A stretch of 64,000 nt of DNA from Macrolepiota albuminosa. Lineage: Eukaryota; Basidiomycota; Agaricomycetes; Agaricales; Agaricaceae. Below the pieces are notes generated by a model, which did no database searches, was not told the DNA's origin, and was given only the letters and a program-made list of their open reading frames with translations. The position numbers and the translations under genes were made by a program. Shown piece by piece: positions 11,494 to 21,374 of this stretch. Each line of letters starts with the position of its first letter. Within the stretch, counting starts at the first letter, position 1. The stretch is from the NCBI GenBank assembly GCA_027475525.1, contig JAMWFC010000070.1:744001-808000 (forward strand), given 5' to 3'.

Positions 11494-12391
11494 ATGTCCA
11501 ATTGCAAGTCAAAGCATCACCGCACTCCTTCTCAAGCCTCTGCCACATCCAACCCTCCAAGATCTCCTTCTCCACCCACTCTCACCTATCATCACCCTCC
11601 TCTTCTCCCCATCCACACCTCTGCTCTCGTAGAGTCTGTTGCTGGAGGAGCACATTACTCGGGGGCTAAGCTTGACCATCAATCCCCCCTCAAGCTCAGG
11701 ACAAGTAGTCACGACTATGGCGAGAATCACACGCAACTGAAGCCGGGCCATCGGAGGGTTTTAAACGATTTACGAGAATTGTACGAGTGCCGGCCGACAG
11801 TAGAAATATTTCAAAGGACGTGGAGTCCAGATGCTGTCTTCGAGGCATGTACTTTCCCTTTTGTTGCTTCTTCTCGTGACCACTTTCCAGGATCCAATAT
11901 CGCTCTGTAGGGGATACACTGAGTATGCAGCCCAAGTGCGTCTATATTTGGTACTTGATAAGTCAGTCTTTTACAACTTTTCCTATCTTAGTGGTTTGCC
12001 CTGGTATGGTTTCTGAATACATTAAAACTTCAGTTTAATGAGTCTTTTTTCAGCCTAAACTATTCTCCGAATCAAAGACATTGTCAATGCGGATTATGTC
12101 GTCGACACATTCTCCTAACCGGCTCGTCTTCAATCTATCGCAGGAATATACTTACCGCTTTCTGAAAAGGAAGAAGGTAGGTTACTTTCATTGTCATATG
12201 TTTATACTTTCTCCAGCTTCCAGATTATTGATTCCATTGTTGTCGTCGACCTCGATGAAAATGACAAGATCACTAAGATGGTTGATCAATGGAACGGAAA
12301 GGATCTGCCTAGTTGGCATGGCGCCCATTTCTTACGCGTAACAAATGCAAGAGTCGTACCTTGGCTTATTCACACACCCAAACCCTGGTGA
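11494..12391 (+). CDS. NTF2/SnoaL-fold protein of unknown function
   Basis: Five exons (11494-11844, 11891-11935, 11992-12003, 12054-12176, 12224-12391) join in frame to 232 residues. An N-terminal Ser/Pro-rich tail of about 75 residues precedes an alpha+beta domain. Its motifs are ELYECRPTVEIFQRTWSPDAVFEDPI, CRGYTEYAAQWFALPKLF and SIVVVDLDENDKITKMVDQWNGKDLP, which fit a SnoaL-like/NTF2 cone fold seen in many uncharacterised basidiomycete proteins. Intron 1 uses a GC donor (GAG|GCATGT...CAG), since no GT donor keeps frame. Exon 3 is a 12-nt microexon encoding WFAL. An upstream TTG/ATG-initiated extension to 11440 is possible. The small-molecule substrate, if any, is unknown. Confidence 0.8.
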
Positions 12392-12551
12392 ACGCTTTTC
12401 TCTCACGGAGTTTACCATGTCACTCGCTAGAACGTAACTCAGCTGTAAACTTAGACACATTTTCCCAACGTTATAATTAATAAAGAATAATCTTTACTCA
12501 TTTTTGGCATGAGGAAGATTAGTAAGAAAATACCAGATGGTTACCATTGAC

Positions 12552-12559
12552 TATAAAAG
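12552..12559 (+). promoter_or_regulatory. TATA box of SDR gene A
   Basis: The sequence tataaaag lies 41-48 bp upstream of the ATG at 12600. It argues for the 12600 start rather than an in-frame ATG at 12537, which would lie upstream of the TATA box. Confidence 0.5.
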
Positions 12560-12599
12560 AGAAAGAGTTAAGGCGAGGTCACAGATACTCCCTGGTCGA

Positions 12600-13796
12600 A
12601 TGTTGCCACTCAGGAATCTCTACAGTATTGCTAGCCCAGTACTGCTGAATCTTCAGCACATGCAAAAGCCCTGTCGCCGCATGTTTCAAACGACCACTGC
12701 CATGTTACACGCGCCTGTGAATCAGTCTAGTTCACCGTTGGCTCCCCTGGGCGTTAGCGCTGCAATCCAAGCAGCTGCTGATCCGAAAGTAGTGCCACGG
12801 CCCAAGATATTTGAAGAGTTTTCTCTCAAAGATCGAGTAGGAATTGTATCTGGCGGCAACCGTGGTCTTGGCCTGGAGATGGCTCTTGCATTATGCGAGT
12901 TGGGAGCGCGGGCGATTTATTGTTTTGACCTGCCTTCAGAACCATCGAAGGAGTGGAAGAGTACTGAGTACTTTGTGAAAAAACTAGGTGGTCGGATCGA
13001 GTATGTGTCGGCTGATGTGCGAGACCAGAGAGGAATGTGGGATAAGGTGAAAGTAATTGGAGACAAAGAGGGAAGGATGGACGTGTGTATCACGGCTGCA
13101 GGTATTATTCCTAAAGTTCACGAGGAGGCCATCGAGTACCCTCATGGTCCTTACCAAGAGGTATGTTTTGTTCTCCTAAAACCAGTAGAAAAGGACTGAG
13201 GTACCTAAGGTCATTGACACAAATGTAAACGGGTCGCTATATACGGCCCAAGCTGCGGGACAGCAGATGCTTCGTTTTGGCAATCCAGGGAGTATTATCT
13301 TGATATCATCGATTGCTGGACATGGGAGCTTGAAAGTAAGGTTTTGGATCCAATTACAGGTCAATTCTTACCGAGACTGTTCAGGAAGATGATGCAGTTG
13401 CATACGGAGCAAGCAAATCAGCTGTGCTTCAGATGACAAGGAGTATGGCATGTGAACTTGGAAACAAAGGGATTCGTGTGAATTCAATCTCTCCAGGATT
13501 CATCCGCAGCCCGTATGTGTCTATTTCATGTTTGTGGACTTGAGCTTATAACCCAAAATTACTAGAATGACAGCAGAATTACTGAAGCAACCAGAGACGT
13601 TGAAGAGGTGGTCTGAGAGTGCACCAATGGGTCGCATTGGTCGGCCGGACGAACTTCGAGGCGTTGTCGCGTGGTTGGCGAGCGATGCATCGAGTTTCTG
13701 TACCGGAAGCAAGTGAGGGCGCTTTAGAATACGTTATTCGGATGACTGACGAGTTTTGATAGCATTTTTGTTTCTGGAGGGTTTCAGGCGTGGTAA
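12600..13796 (+). CDS. short-chain dehydrogenase/reductase (polyol/sorbose reductase-like), SDR gene A
   Basis: Five exons (12600-13160, 13210-13335, 13385-13512, 13566-13712, 13763-13796) join in frame to 331 residues. The classical SDR plan is complete: cofactor loop VSGGNRGLGLEMALAL, acidic strand end YCFDLP, SADVRDQ, a TAAG version of the NNAG motif, ILISSIAG with the catalytic Ser, YGASK (Y-x-x-x-K), the segment [13 protein letters not shown], and the C-terminus FVSGGFQAW. The N-terminus is about 75 residues longer than a bare SDR and is Arg/Leu/Ser-rich, possibly mitochondrial. The closest known type is the fungal NADP-dependent sorbose/mannitol reductase group, but the substrate cannot be assigned. 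A pseudogene copy lies at 52935-54152, relics at 14.2 and 17.7 kb, and paralogue B at 18.4 kb. Confidence 0.88.
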
Positions 13797-14149
13797 TGCG
13801 CATTCAAGGCAGCAAGCGAACAGTACAGGCTTGAAATCGAGAACCAAGTTAAAGCTAGGACATTCAGAGGTTTGGCAACGTAGATGATCGACTGTACAAG
13901 TTACCATGAATGTTTCATATTTTGAAAGTAATGTCATACGTCTTCTTTCGTACTCTTCAACCCTTCAACGTATGAGAAACAATCACGATAGCGTGGTTAT
14001 CAGAACTATGGAAGGTTGCACATCAGACAGCAAACATTGTCTCTCAAGACTCAGGACTGGAACCATCATTCTAGTCAATTTCACCACTGCCGCCCCTTAG
14101 CGTCAATGCTGCTGTTCAAAGGCCAAAGACCCAACAGCAGTACGACGGA

Positions 14150-14320
14150 AGATCTTACCCCTCGAAATTACCTGGGCACCGTGACTAGCGGCAATGATAG
14201 TCTAGGCCTAAAAATGGCGCTCGCTGTATGTGTACTGTGGGCTCGAGCGATTTTGCATGAGTCTGTTTATGGCAACCACCGAATAGAATTGGCATGGACG
14301 TGGAAGGAGTAATTTAGGAT
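14150..14320 (+). pseudogene. SDR relic 1 (cofactor-binding region only)
   Basis: The frame reads GTVTSGNDSLGLKMALAVCVLWARAI, recognisably derived from the GIVSGGNRGLGLEMALALCELGARAI region of SDR gene A. The rest of the domain is missing and the key Gly/Arg positions are altered. It is also present in the second segmental copy near 54515-54690. Confidence 0.65.
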
Positions 14321-14489
14321 ACATTGTAAGATATCGCGGTCGTAGGAAGAGAATGACGGATAGACCTTTGTGCTGTCCCTCTCGGCGTCCTCAGCAAGAG
14401 AAGTGTGGCCTAGTCTGCCGACGAATATAGAGAAATAACAAATTACCGGGTTTCCAGACTATTAGCCACGTGTAGATAATAATGGAGAC

Positions 14490-14714
14490 TCATCGACTGT
14501 GTATAGAAGCCGGAGCGTCCGCTTTGTCTTTGGGAAGACAAAACTTGGTGAGCATTCCAGCACACATGAAACAGGATCCTGACTGAACTGATTCATCATG
14601 GCTGCGTTCAACAGCAGCAAGGTAAGCATCAGCAGCCTTCAAGTGTTCCTCGTGTGCCAATATAAGAAGTCCATTTCCCAGGTGTTCATCAGCGTTTGCA
14701 GCATGTTGGTGAGC
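14490..14714 (-). other. open exon-like segment encoding a MIT-like helical hairpin fragment
   Basis: From an acceptor-like AG at 14715 the minus strand is open for 74 codons to a TGA. It begins AHQHAANADEHLGNGLLILA and continues HEEHLKAADAYLAAVERS, an amphipathic helical-hairpin pattern like the MIT-type domain of NRBF2/ATG38-like proteins. After about residue 45 it becomes unlike that family. No start exon was identified upstream, so this could be a gene fragment or relic. The duplicate at 54855-55079 is also open. Confidence 0.35.
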
Positions 14715-15557
14715 CTGTTTGTGACATTAGCGTCGTGGAGAAAGGTCAATGGACATTCGGAATCACAGCATTCATAGGAAGCGGAATGCGGGACATTGTT
14801 ACTCATGTATGAACTGAGAAGACAGAATTTGACGAACAGTTGCTGGAGTGCTTGCAAGGTCAAAATTCGAGTCTAAGTAGTTCGGCTCTTGTGCATGGAT
14901 GGGAGTCAACATGGACAAGCAAGGAGGCCAAATTCGGAAGATCAAGGTGGCCTCACGACTAACGACGTGACTTACACTGCTTTCGACACGGTCACTCAAG
15001 TGGGTTAGCTTCCAATTATACCCATGTCGGCAGCGCCACATCTAGTGTATCTTTTGCGATCGAAAGCATCATGCTCCTATTTGGACTAGTCGCCACCTCC
15101 TATAATTACTTCGTATGACGGAGGCGCCACAACCACCACGATTACCATCTCTGTACTCTAAACAACTAGCTTCTGCGATATTCAAATGGCTCATATTCTC
15201 TGTTTTATTGATGGTAGTGCACCCCAAAGCCTACATTGTCCCCGCCGTAATGTTATGGATTCAAATGAAGGACCTTATAAATGAGCTCCATTCCTTTAAA
15301 TCAATAAAATAAAACGATCTCATGCTCTTTCGTTTTGAAGCTCTTCTACCTCTGGAAGACTGGCGGAACTCCACCAGGCCTACAAAAATTGAATCATTAA
15401 CGCCACACTCAGACATTGGGCAAAAGCGAGTACAAAGCCCCCAACCCACAAAATACCGAAAGAACTCCTATGTCTACGTCTTGGGCCCCTTTATGGAAAC
15501 ACATAAATTCGCCTCGTTGGGTAGCGAAAATCCTCAACTCGTACCAGCAGTACAAAC

Positions 15558-15965
15558 ATGCATCACCTACACTTATCAGTCAATCTGAACAACGCCATTG
15601 ACAGGCTGAAATTGCCTTATTTCAAACGGAGGGCGACTGCAAAAAGGCAGATTAAAGAAGCCGAGGAGAAGGAAGAGTTGGCAGCTTTCAAGAAGAGTCT
15701 TCAGGAGGCGCAAAGCTTGATTTATCGCAACAGTCCTGCCATTACCTACCACGGTAGAACCATCATTAATCCAGTAAGCTCACATTTGACTTGTTGATGG
15801 GAAGTTTGGCTGATCATATGTACCCTTCAGAAATTCAGGGGTCCAAATCCATGCGTAGGGCCAGGAGTAATTCATGATGAATACCTATTCAATGAAGCTG
15901 TCCACAATAAGACGTGGGATCCCACTCCGCTCGGCGAAAGGCCGGATGATTATTATTGGGATTGA
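15558..15965 (+). CDS. hypothetical 116-residue charged protein
   Basis: Two exons (15558-15773 and 15831-15965) join in frame across a 57-bp GT-AG intron. The N-terminal half is rich in Lys/Glu/Ala (ATAKRQIKEAEEKEELAAFKK), predicted helical. The C-terminal half (GPNPCVGPGVIHDEYLFNEA and WDPTPLGERPDDYYWD) is acidic and aromatic. No family was recognised. The copy at 55938-56345 keeps the same exon structure with no disabling change, which supports a real coding sequence. The start could be extended by an unrecognised 5' exon. Confidence 0.5.
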
Positions 15966-16633
15966 GGGTCGATGCTAGCACGTTTTTCACTACTGGGAAG
16001 GAAAGGGAAAGAGATATACCATACATATAGTCCGATTTCAGACGATGGCAAAAACACCTCCTCTCTAATGAGCTCCAATCACATTAACCATATCATAGCC
16101 TCCGTGTTACTTTTAAAAATGTTACCATTTTCCTCTGTTCCTGAGAACTTTTTCAAAGCCCTGAGTGTAAACATGTATTAAAACCTCAAATTTCGGAGAA
16201 ATACCCATCTAACCCCTCGAAGTGTTTTCTGCTTTCGTTGCTCTGAAGCTGAGGAGAAAAAGAAAAGAACATATTACAATTAGAGTGGCGCAGGGAGTTT
16301 GTTCGCTCAGCTCAGTATGGTCGTGATCCAGGCGAGAACATGTATATATTGAAATAGGAAAGTCAAGAAAATAACAACTGAATTGATTCGATTAAGGGTT
16401 AAAACTGATGGATCATGGTTTCGGCGATGCCTTGTGATCGGAGGTAAAATGGGGTGCACAGAGTGGTCAGCTTAAAATCATGAATAACAAATCAGAACAT
16501 TCCTCTGTGTTACCCCTCATTACCATGCAGCTTTTTTCCTTCCTTGAGCGTCGCAGGTCGACTGCAAATTCCAGCTGCCCCAAACGCGAGGTGGGCTGAA
16601 GAAAAATCATAAAGAAGTCAATTTCAAATGCAC

Positions 16634-16774
16634 TCAGGTGAAGGACCAAGCTGCATCAGTCAAGATGCTAGCCAAATCTTCAATGCTCCTGCGCTCAGCC
16701 TCATTGGTTAAAGCCAAATTATCGGCCACGAAACGCACATATTCATCAAGGGAATCGGGCAGACCAGTAACTTG
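16634..16774 (-). other. possible terminal exon of an unidentified minus-strand gene
   Basis: After an acceptor-like tag at 16775-16777 the minus strand is open for 46 codons to a TGA at 16634. It includes LPDSLDEYVRFVADNLALTN and EAERRSIEDLASILTD, which has a protein-like helical composition. The opposite strand also carries a 149-codon ORF (16638-17087), so the coding strand is uncertain. No upstream exon with a good donor was found. Confidence 0.25.
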
Positions 16775-17280
16775 CTACGTGAAGGAAAACTTCGCTTCGC
16801 GCTCCGGATCTAGGAGATGCTCTGAATGCCTTGTGGATTTTGAAGAGTACTGCCCGAAGCGCAAGCCATCACTGAAACGCCTGCTACGACATTTACGATC
16901 ATCGTCGAGAGAAGAGCGGTTAAAGACGTGTAATCAGGAGGAGTTGTCGGAACTGGCTTATCTACTGAAACTCAAGGAGACCGAAAGTATACAGTCAGTT
17001 CAGGCAAAGAAAAACATACGGGTGTGTCAAGGGAGCCATCGGCAGTCGAGGGAGGTGGAAATAATTGATCCTTCCGTGGCCGGTTGACCATGATGACGGA
17101 TTCGTTCAGAGATATCTAACTTATAACAGGGTACCTTATTCCTACCTTACTACTCGTTTACCTGGGACTATCTTTCGATAAATTTAAGCTATAGTTCATT
17201 ATTGGGATTTTTGATGTAGGACAGCAAATACTTTTGATTCAAAAATCCAGGCAGTATTGTTGGCAGCATAAAAGCAGCGC

Positions 17281-17313
17281 ATAATAATAGTAATATAGTA
17301 ATAGTAATAATAC
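17281..17313. repeat. simple repeat, imperfect TAATAG/TAA
   Basis: A low-complexity run of ataataatag and taatag units of about 33 bp in the non-coding stretch 17096-17640. Nothing else was recognised in this stretch. Confidence 0.7.
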
Positions 17314-17639
17314 CATGGTTCCGAATCCCGACAACCTAATCCTAATACATTGCCTGGCTGACCCCGACTGGTTCTTTTCTGATTATTATTCTTCAAGTTT
17401 CTCACCAATCTGGCTGTGGTGTGAATGGTCTGGATTTCGGCGTTCTGATACAGTGTTATGAGCCAGTCTTTTTTCCTGCAACAGAACCTGGTGCTGTCTC
17501 ATGTAGACTTTCTTGGACTGTAGGTGCTCTCCGCTATGGCACGCAGCCTCCTCGATCAACTCCCATCACGTATTTCTCCAATCCGTATCTGATGGTCAAC
17601 CTCTCACGCACCAATTGAAGTCACTGCCGAGCCTTCTCC

Positions 17640-17890
17640 CAGTCCCTAGATCTTTGAGAATTTTCTCATTTGCTGGCTAGGAGGGGATTGATACAGTAGT
17701 CTCAGGCTCAAAATGTCGCTATCTGTAGGCCAACCAGGTCTATATGCAATTTATTGTCGGATGGTAACGCTTGAATATGTTCTGCGAACGCACGGGACCG
17801 ACAGAATGGACTCATGTGTTGTGGCTGCTGCTGGCATCGCAAAGGACGGTTCGGATCATCTGGAACGGGCCACTGAGGCCTTCAATTAGG
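17640..17890 (+). pseudogene. SDR relic 2
   Basis: Frame fragments read RMDSCVVAAAGIAKDGSDHLERATEAFN-like sequence, matching the GRMDVCVAAAGVLKAHTDCLE region of SDR gene B. They are preceded by a decayed cofactor loop and an AIYC strand in another frame. Several frameshifts separate the pieces. It lies outside the segmental duplication, about 0.5 kb upstream of SDR gene B. The rest of 17890-18369 shows no supported gene and should hold the promoter of gene B. Confidence 0.55.
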
Positions 17891-18369
17891 TTTGGTGTCT
17901 GATTGGCCGGACACCAGGTTTGTCGTAATACTCAATAAAAAGGAAGTCATTGCGAATGTGTGAGTTGGAGTCAAACTTGAAGCATATTAGGGTCCGCTTC
18001 TGGGACCCGTTCATGACATGTCACACTACTTGTTTTGTTCAGCGATCGCGATTCAAGTTTAGAACGAGGTTATTTGAAGCTTCAGCTGTGCTTGTGGTGA
18101 GAAGATTTTCCCTCTAGGTTGGCAGGTTGTCTCCAGTATTCGTGGGCTATGGTGGACATTCAGTGTGGTGATTTTCAGATTCGAAATCTTAATAGACATG
18201 GGAATTCGAAGGCTGTTTGTCATAAGTCAAAAATTCGCTTTCGAAGATTGACAGGACGTGTGTCGGACCAACTTGAGAGAATTCCATACGAACTTTCTAC
18301 AAAGTCACCAGGTCAGCCGCCTCAAGACCTTCCATTCAAATACCCATGTACCCCTGAACTTCGTAATCA

Positions 18370-19575
18370 ATGTACTCCTCCCCTCTTCGCACTGTCCTCC
18401 CCCGTCTTACCCGGCAGGCCACTCCACGGCTGCACCGGCCAATCTCAATTTTTCGACCTCTTTTGAAAGCAGCTCCTCCAGCACAATCTACGTCGCCTCA
18501 TGCACCTATCGGCGTCACCGCCGCACTCGACCCCAGCGTCACTCCGCGCTCTAAAGTCTTTGACGAATTCTCCCTTGCCGATCGCGTGGGCATCGTCTCT
18601 GGCGGCAACAGGGGTCTCGGGCTCGAAATGGCGCTCGCGCTCTGCGAAGCCGGCGCACGTGCGGTATATTGCTTCGATCTCCCCTCAAAACCCTCGGAAG
18701 AGTTCGTCAAGACGCGCTCGTACGTTGAGCGGCTCGGGACTGGCAGGAGACTGGAGTATGTTTCCGCGGACGTGCGCGACCAGAAGGGGATGTGGGAACG
18801 CGCGAGGGAGGTTGGCGATAAGGAGGGGAGGATGGATGTGTGTGTTGCTGCTGCGGGAGTTTTGAAGGCCCATACGGATTGTTTGGAGTATCCGGCGGAG
18901 CAGTTTAGGGATGTTTATAGTGTTAATGTGGATGGGGTGCTTTGGACGGCGCAGGCGGCGGGCAGGCAGATGAGGAGGTTTGGAAAGGGGGGGAGTATTA
19001 TTTTGATTGCGAGTATGTCAGGGAGCATTACGAATAAAGTGGGTGGGGGGTTTGTTGTCTGTAGTGAAGAATGACTAACGAAGGCCCTAGGATCATGCGT
19101 GGGTGTCTTACAACTCAAGCAAGTCGGCGGTACTTCAGATGGCGCGTAGTATGGCTTGTGAGTTGGGCCGTGAGGGAATCAGAGTCAATTCCCTCTCACC
19201 AGGGCATATATATACCAAGTTTGTCGTATCATGTCTTTCTGGTTTTGTTTGCTAATCATGGACAAAGGATGACCGCTGCATACCTGGACACCCAGCCTCA
19301 CCTCCTTGAGAAATGGTCTAACCTGAACCCTATGGGACGTATTGGACGTCCTGATGAGTTGCGTGGCGTCATCACGTGGCTTGCAAGCGACGCGTCGAGC
19401 TTCTGTACTGGCAGCGAGTACGTGCCATTATTTGTTGCGCGCAAAGCTATCTGACTCCTCTTAGTATCCTGGTCAGCGGAGGACATCAGAGCGAGTACGT
19501 GCCATTATTTGTTGCGCGCAAAGCTATCTGACTCCTCTTAGTATCCTGGTCAGCGGAGGACATCAGGCATGGTGA
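18370..19575 (+). CDS. short-chain dehydrogenase/reductase, SDR gene B
   Basis: Exons 18370-19038, 19091-19218, 19268-19417, (19465-19494) and 19542-19575 join in frame. It is a paralogue of gene A with all SDR motifs: VSGGNRGLGLEMALAL, FDLP, SADVRDQ, AAAG, ILIASMSG, YNSSK (Y-x-x-x-K), LSPGHIYTK and the end VSGGHQAW. The N-terminus is Arg-rich with an amphipathic, mitochondrial-looking stretch. The last intron and the start of the last exon are present twice as a perfect 77-bp tandem duplication. Read literally this adds a 30-nt in-frame exon (10 residues), but it is probably an assembly artefact; without it the protein is 327 residues. A 5'-truncated copy at 59904-60381 lacks the duplication. 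Confidence 0.87.
19413..19566 (+). repeat. perfect 77-bp tandem duplication (probable k-mer assembly artefact)
   Basis: Bases 19413-19489 and 19490-19566 are identical and abut. The bases outside differ, so the unit is exactly 77 bp. It spans the final intron of SDR gene B. The same period occurs at five other places in the window. Confidence 0.95.
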
Positions 19576-19628
19576 AACTAGGAGCTGTAAAACCAGAATC
19601 GGTGTATAAATATCAGTGAACAAACAAA

Positions 19629-21307
19629 CTATCGAATGCTCAGAATACCCTCTCTCGTTGAATTAATTCTACCCCCGCCAACGTCATCGGTAGCTGACAT
19701 GACTTTTTTCTTTCTTGTCTTTACCTCGCCCGAATCCCAGATCCTCCAAAACTTGAGATTCTCATCTCCAGCACCGGTGCACACGACATCGCCATTGGGC
19801 GATACACAGCTGAACAGCACTCTTGCGTCGTGCGCGTCCCGGATTTCTGCGACGCGTTCCATAGATGGGTATGCATGCACCATGAGTGCGTTGGTGGGAA
19901 AGCCATGTGTTGAGAGAATCTCCTTTTTGGCGGGGGCCCAGAGAAGAGAGGTGATTTGCGAAGGAGTTTTGAGAGAATGGAGACGTGCACCGGTGGTTGT
20001 GTTCCATACATTGATGGTAGCGTCGTTTGTGCCGCCACCTGATGCGAGAAGGGAGGGCTGCCAAGGACACCAGGCGACTGCCTGTAATGGAGGTTAGATA
20101 AGAGCGAGGGAAACTTGGAGAGACATGCCTTGACAGCTGCAGTGTGATTACGTTTTGTCCATTTGGCGTTACCGCGAGCACCTTCAGCAACGTCACCAAC
20201 GCGTCCGTCCCAGATGTTGACGACGTTGTCATTTCCGCCACTGGCAAGGAGTTCGCCGTCAGAGCGCCACCTGAGGCCGCAGACTTCGCCAGTGTGACCA
20301 AGCAGTTCCATGACCTTGTGTCGGGGGACGCGTACGTCGTGGTGCCAAATGCTGCCGTCACCACAGCCAGAGGAGAGGATGTGCTGGTGCCACGAAAGAG
20401 TGGCGACCTGGCCTTGGTGGCCAGTCATTGTGCGGAGCTTCTGGGCGGTTTCCACGTCCCAGAGCTCGACATCGCCTGTGCCGAGACCGATACCGAGGAA
20501 GGCGCCGTCATTTGAAAAGTCGACACTGGAGACATAAGTACCTTCTGGAGCGTCGGCGAGCTGGGTGACAGCACCGGTGTCGGCTTTCCAGATGTAGGTA
20601 GATGCCTCGAGGGCGACAGCGACAGAGTTTGCAGGAGACCAAGCGAGGAGATTGAGGTAAAAGTCATCGACGAGGCCAGGGGCATCAAGGACGCGTTCAG
20701 GCTGTGTGGGGATTTTGCGAGACTTTGTTGCAGAGATAGAGTTGGGGACAGAAGCGTTGCGCTGGGCGTAAAGGGGGCGTGCGAACTCGCGGTGCTGAGC
20801 GAGTGCCGAGTCTGAGGAAGAGGAGGCGGCAGGGGGTTGTTCGTGGTAGGCGAGGATGCGGCGGTTGAGGGGAACGCCAGTGGCAGCGACGAGACGGGCG
20901 GTGTGGCCTGGGGAGGCGGACTTTGGATTGAGATGCAGGTGGTCGAGAGTTGGAGCGACGTCAGTGTCGCTGTCTCTGTTTGTGATGAAGCGATCGCGGC
21001 GGGCAGACGCAGGGGTTGATCTAGAGCGTTTGAGCTCAGGCTTCAAAGGAGGCACATAGTCGCGAGTGACGACGTCGAGTCTGCTCTCGACACCGCCCTT
21101 GCGGATGACGCCTGTGCCTGCCTGGCGCTGGAGAGCATCAGAGACGGTGATGGAGCCCGAAGTGGTGCGCTTGATTGGGGACGAGGGCCGGGAGGAGACG
21201 AATGGATTGAGGGAGACGTTGCTGAGGGCATGCAGCAGCGACGGCGTCAGCGGCGTCTTGGCCTCTGAGCGTGCCCGCCCTCGACGCGACGGTGTCCTGG
21301 GCTCCAT
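19629..21307 (-). CDS. CDC20: APC/C activator CDC20 (fizzy/Slp1)
   Basis: Two exons (21307-20129 and 20081-19629) join in frame to 543 residues. It has a C-box (DRFITNR, about residues 105-111), a basic Ser/Thr-Pro-rich N-terminus, and the linker ERVLDAPGLVDDFYLNLLAW. A seven-bladed WD40 propeller follows (LGTGDVELWDVE, LSWHQHILSSGCGDGSI, LLASGGNDNVVNIWDGR, WCPWQPSLLASGGGTND). The C-terminus is Ile-Arg (the IR tail). These are the APC/C-binding elements of CDC20; the DDFYLN version favours CDC20 over Cdh1. The intron (20082-20128) uses a GC donor (AAG|GCATGT...CAG). An ATG three codons upstream (21316) is an alternative start. A truncated copy lies inverted at 57457-59850. Confidence 0.93.
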
Positions 21308-21374
21308 CAACCACAAAATGCCGTCACGTGTGCGCGTCCCTCCAAAATACTGTCACGAGAGTGGCACGTGACGC
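21308..21374. promoter_or_regulatory. 67-bp bidirectional promoter between CDC20 and bioDA
   Basis: The two start codons face away from each other with only 67 bp between them. The interval contains two cACGTG-type boxes (gtcacgtgtg at about 21324-21333 and gcacgtgacg at about 21364-21373), which could bind bHLH or Cbf1-like factors. That is inference; no TATA box is visible. Confidence 0.5.

Larger units (their letters stand above)
12684..17012 (+). repeat. segmental duplication, copy 1 (partner 53039-57388, direct)
   Basis: Sequence from within exon 1 of SDR gene A to about 17012 recurs almost unchanged in the same orientation at 53039-57388. Differences are scattered substitutions and small indels. 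The left border lies at the shared ttcaaacgaccactgcc and the right border at the shared cagttcaggcaaaga; outside these points the two loci are unrelated. This copy has the intact SDR gene and so looks like the donor. Confidence 0.9.

Noticed and set aside
12537..12599. Upstream in-frame ATG as start of SDR gene A
   Set aside because: It precedes the TATA box at 12552, so it would probably not be in the mRNA.
16638..17087. 149-codon plus-strand ORF as a confident gene
   Set aside because: The opposite strand shows an equally protein-like frame, the duplicate ORF ends differently at the breakpoint, and no domain was recognised.
17317..17340. tRNA-like T-loop (ggttccgaatcccgac)
   Set aside because: No acceptor, D or anticodon stems could be paired around it.
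19636..20097. Plus-strand ORF of 153 codons near CDC20
   Set aside because: It is an antisense shadow of the CDC20 C-terminal exon, repeated at 59.3-59.8 kb because that exon is duplicated.
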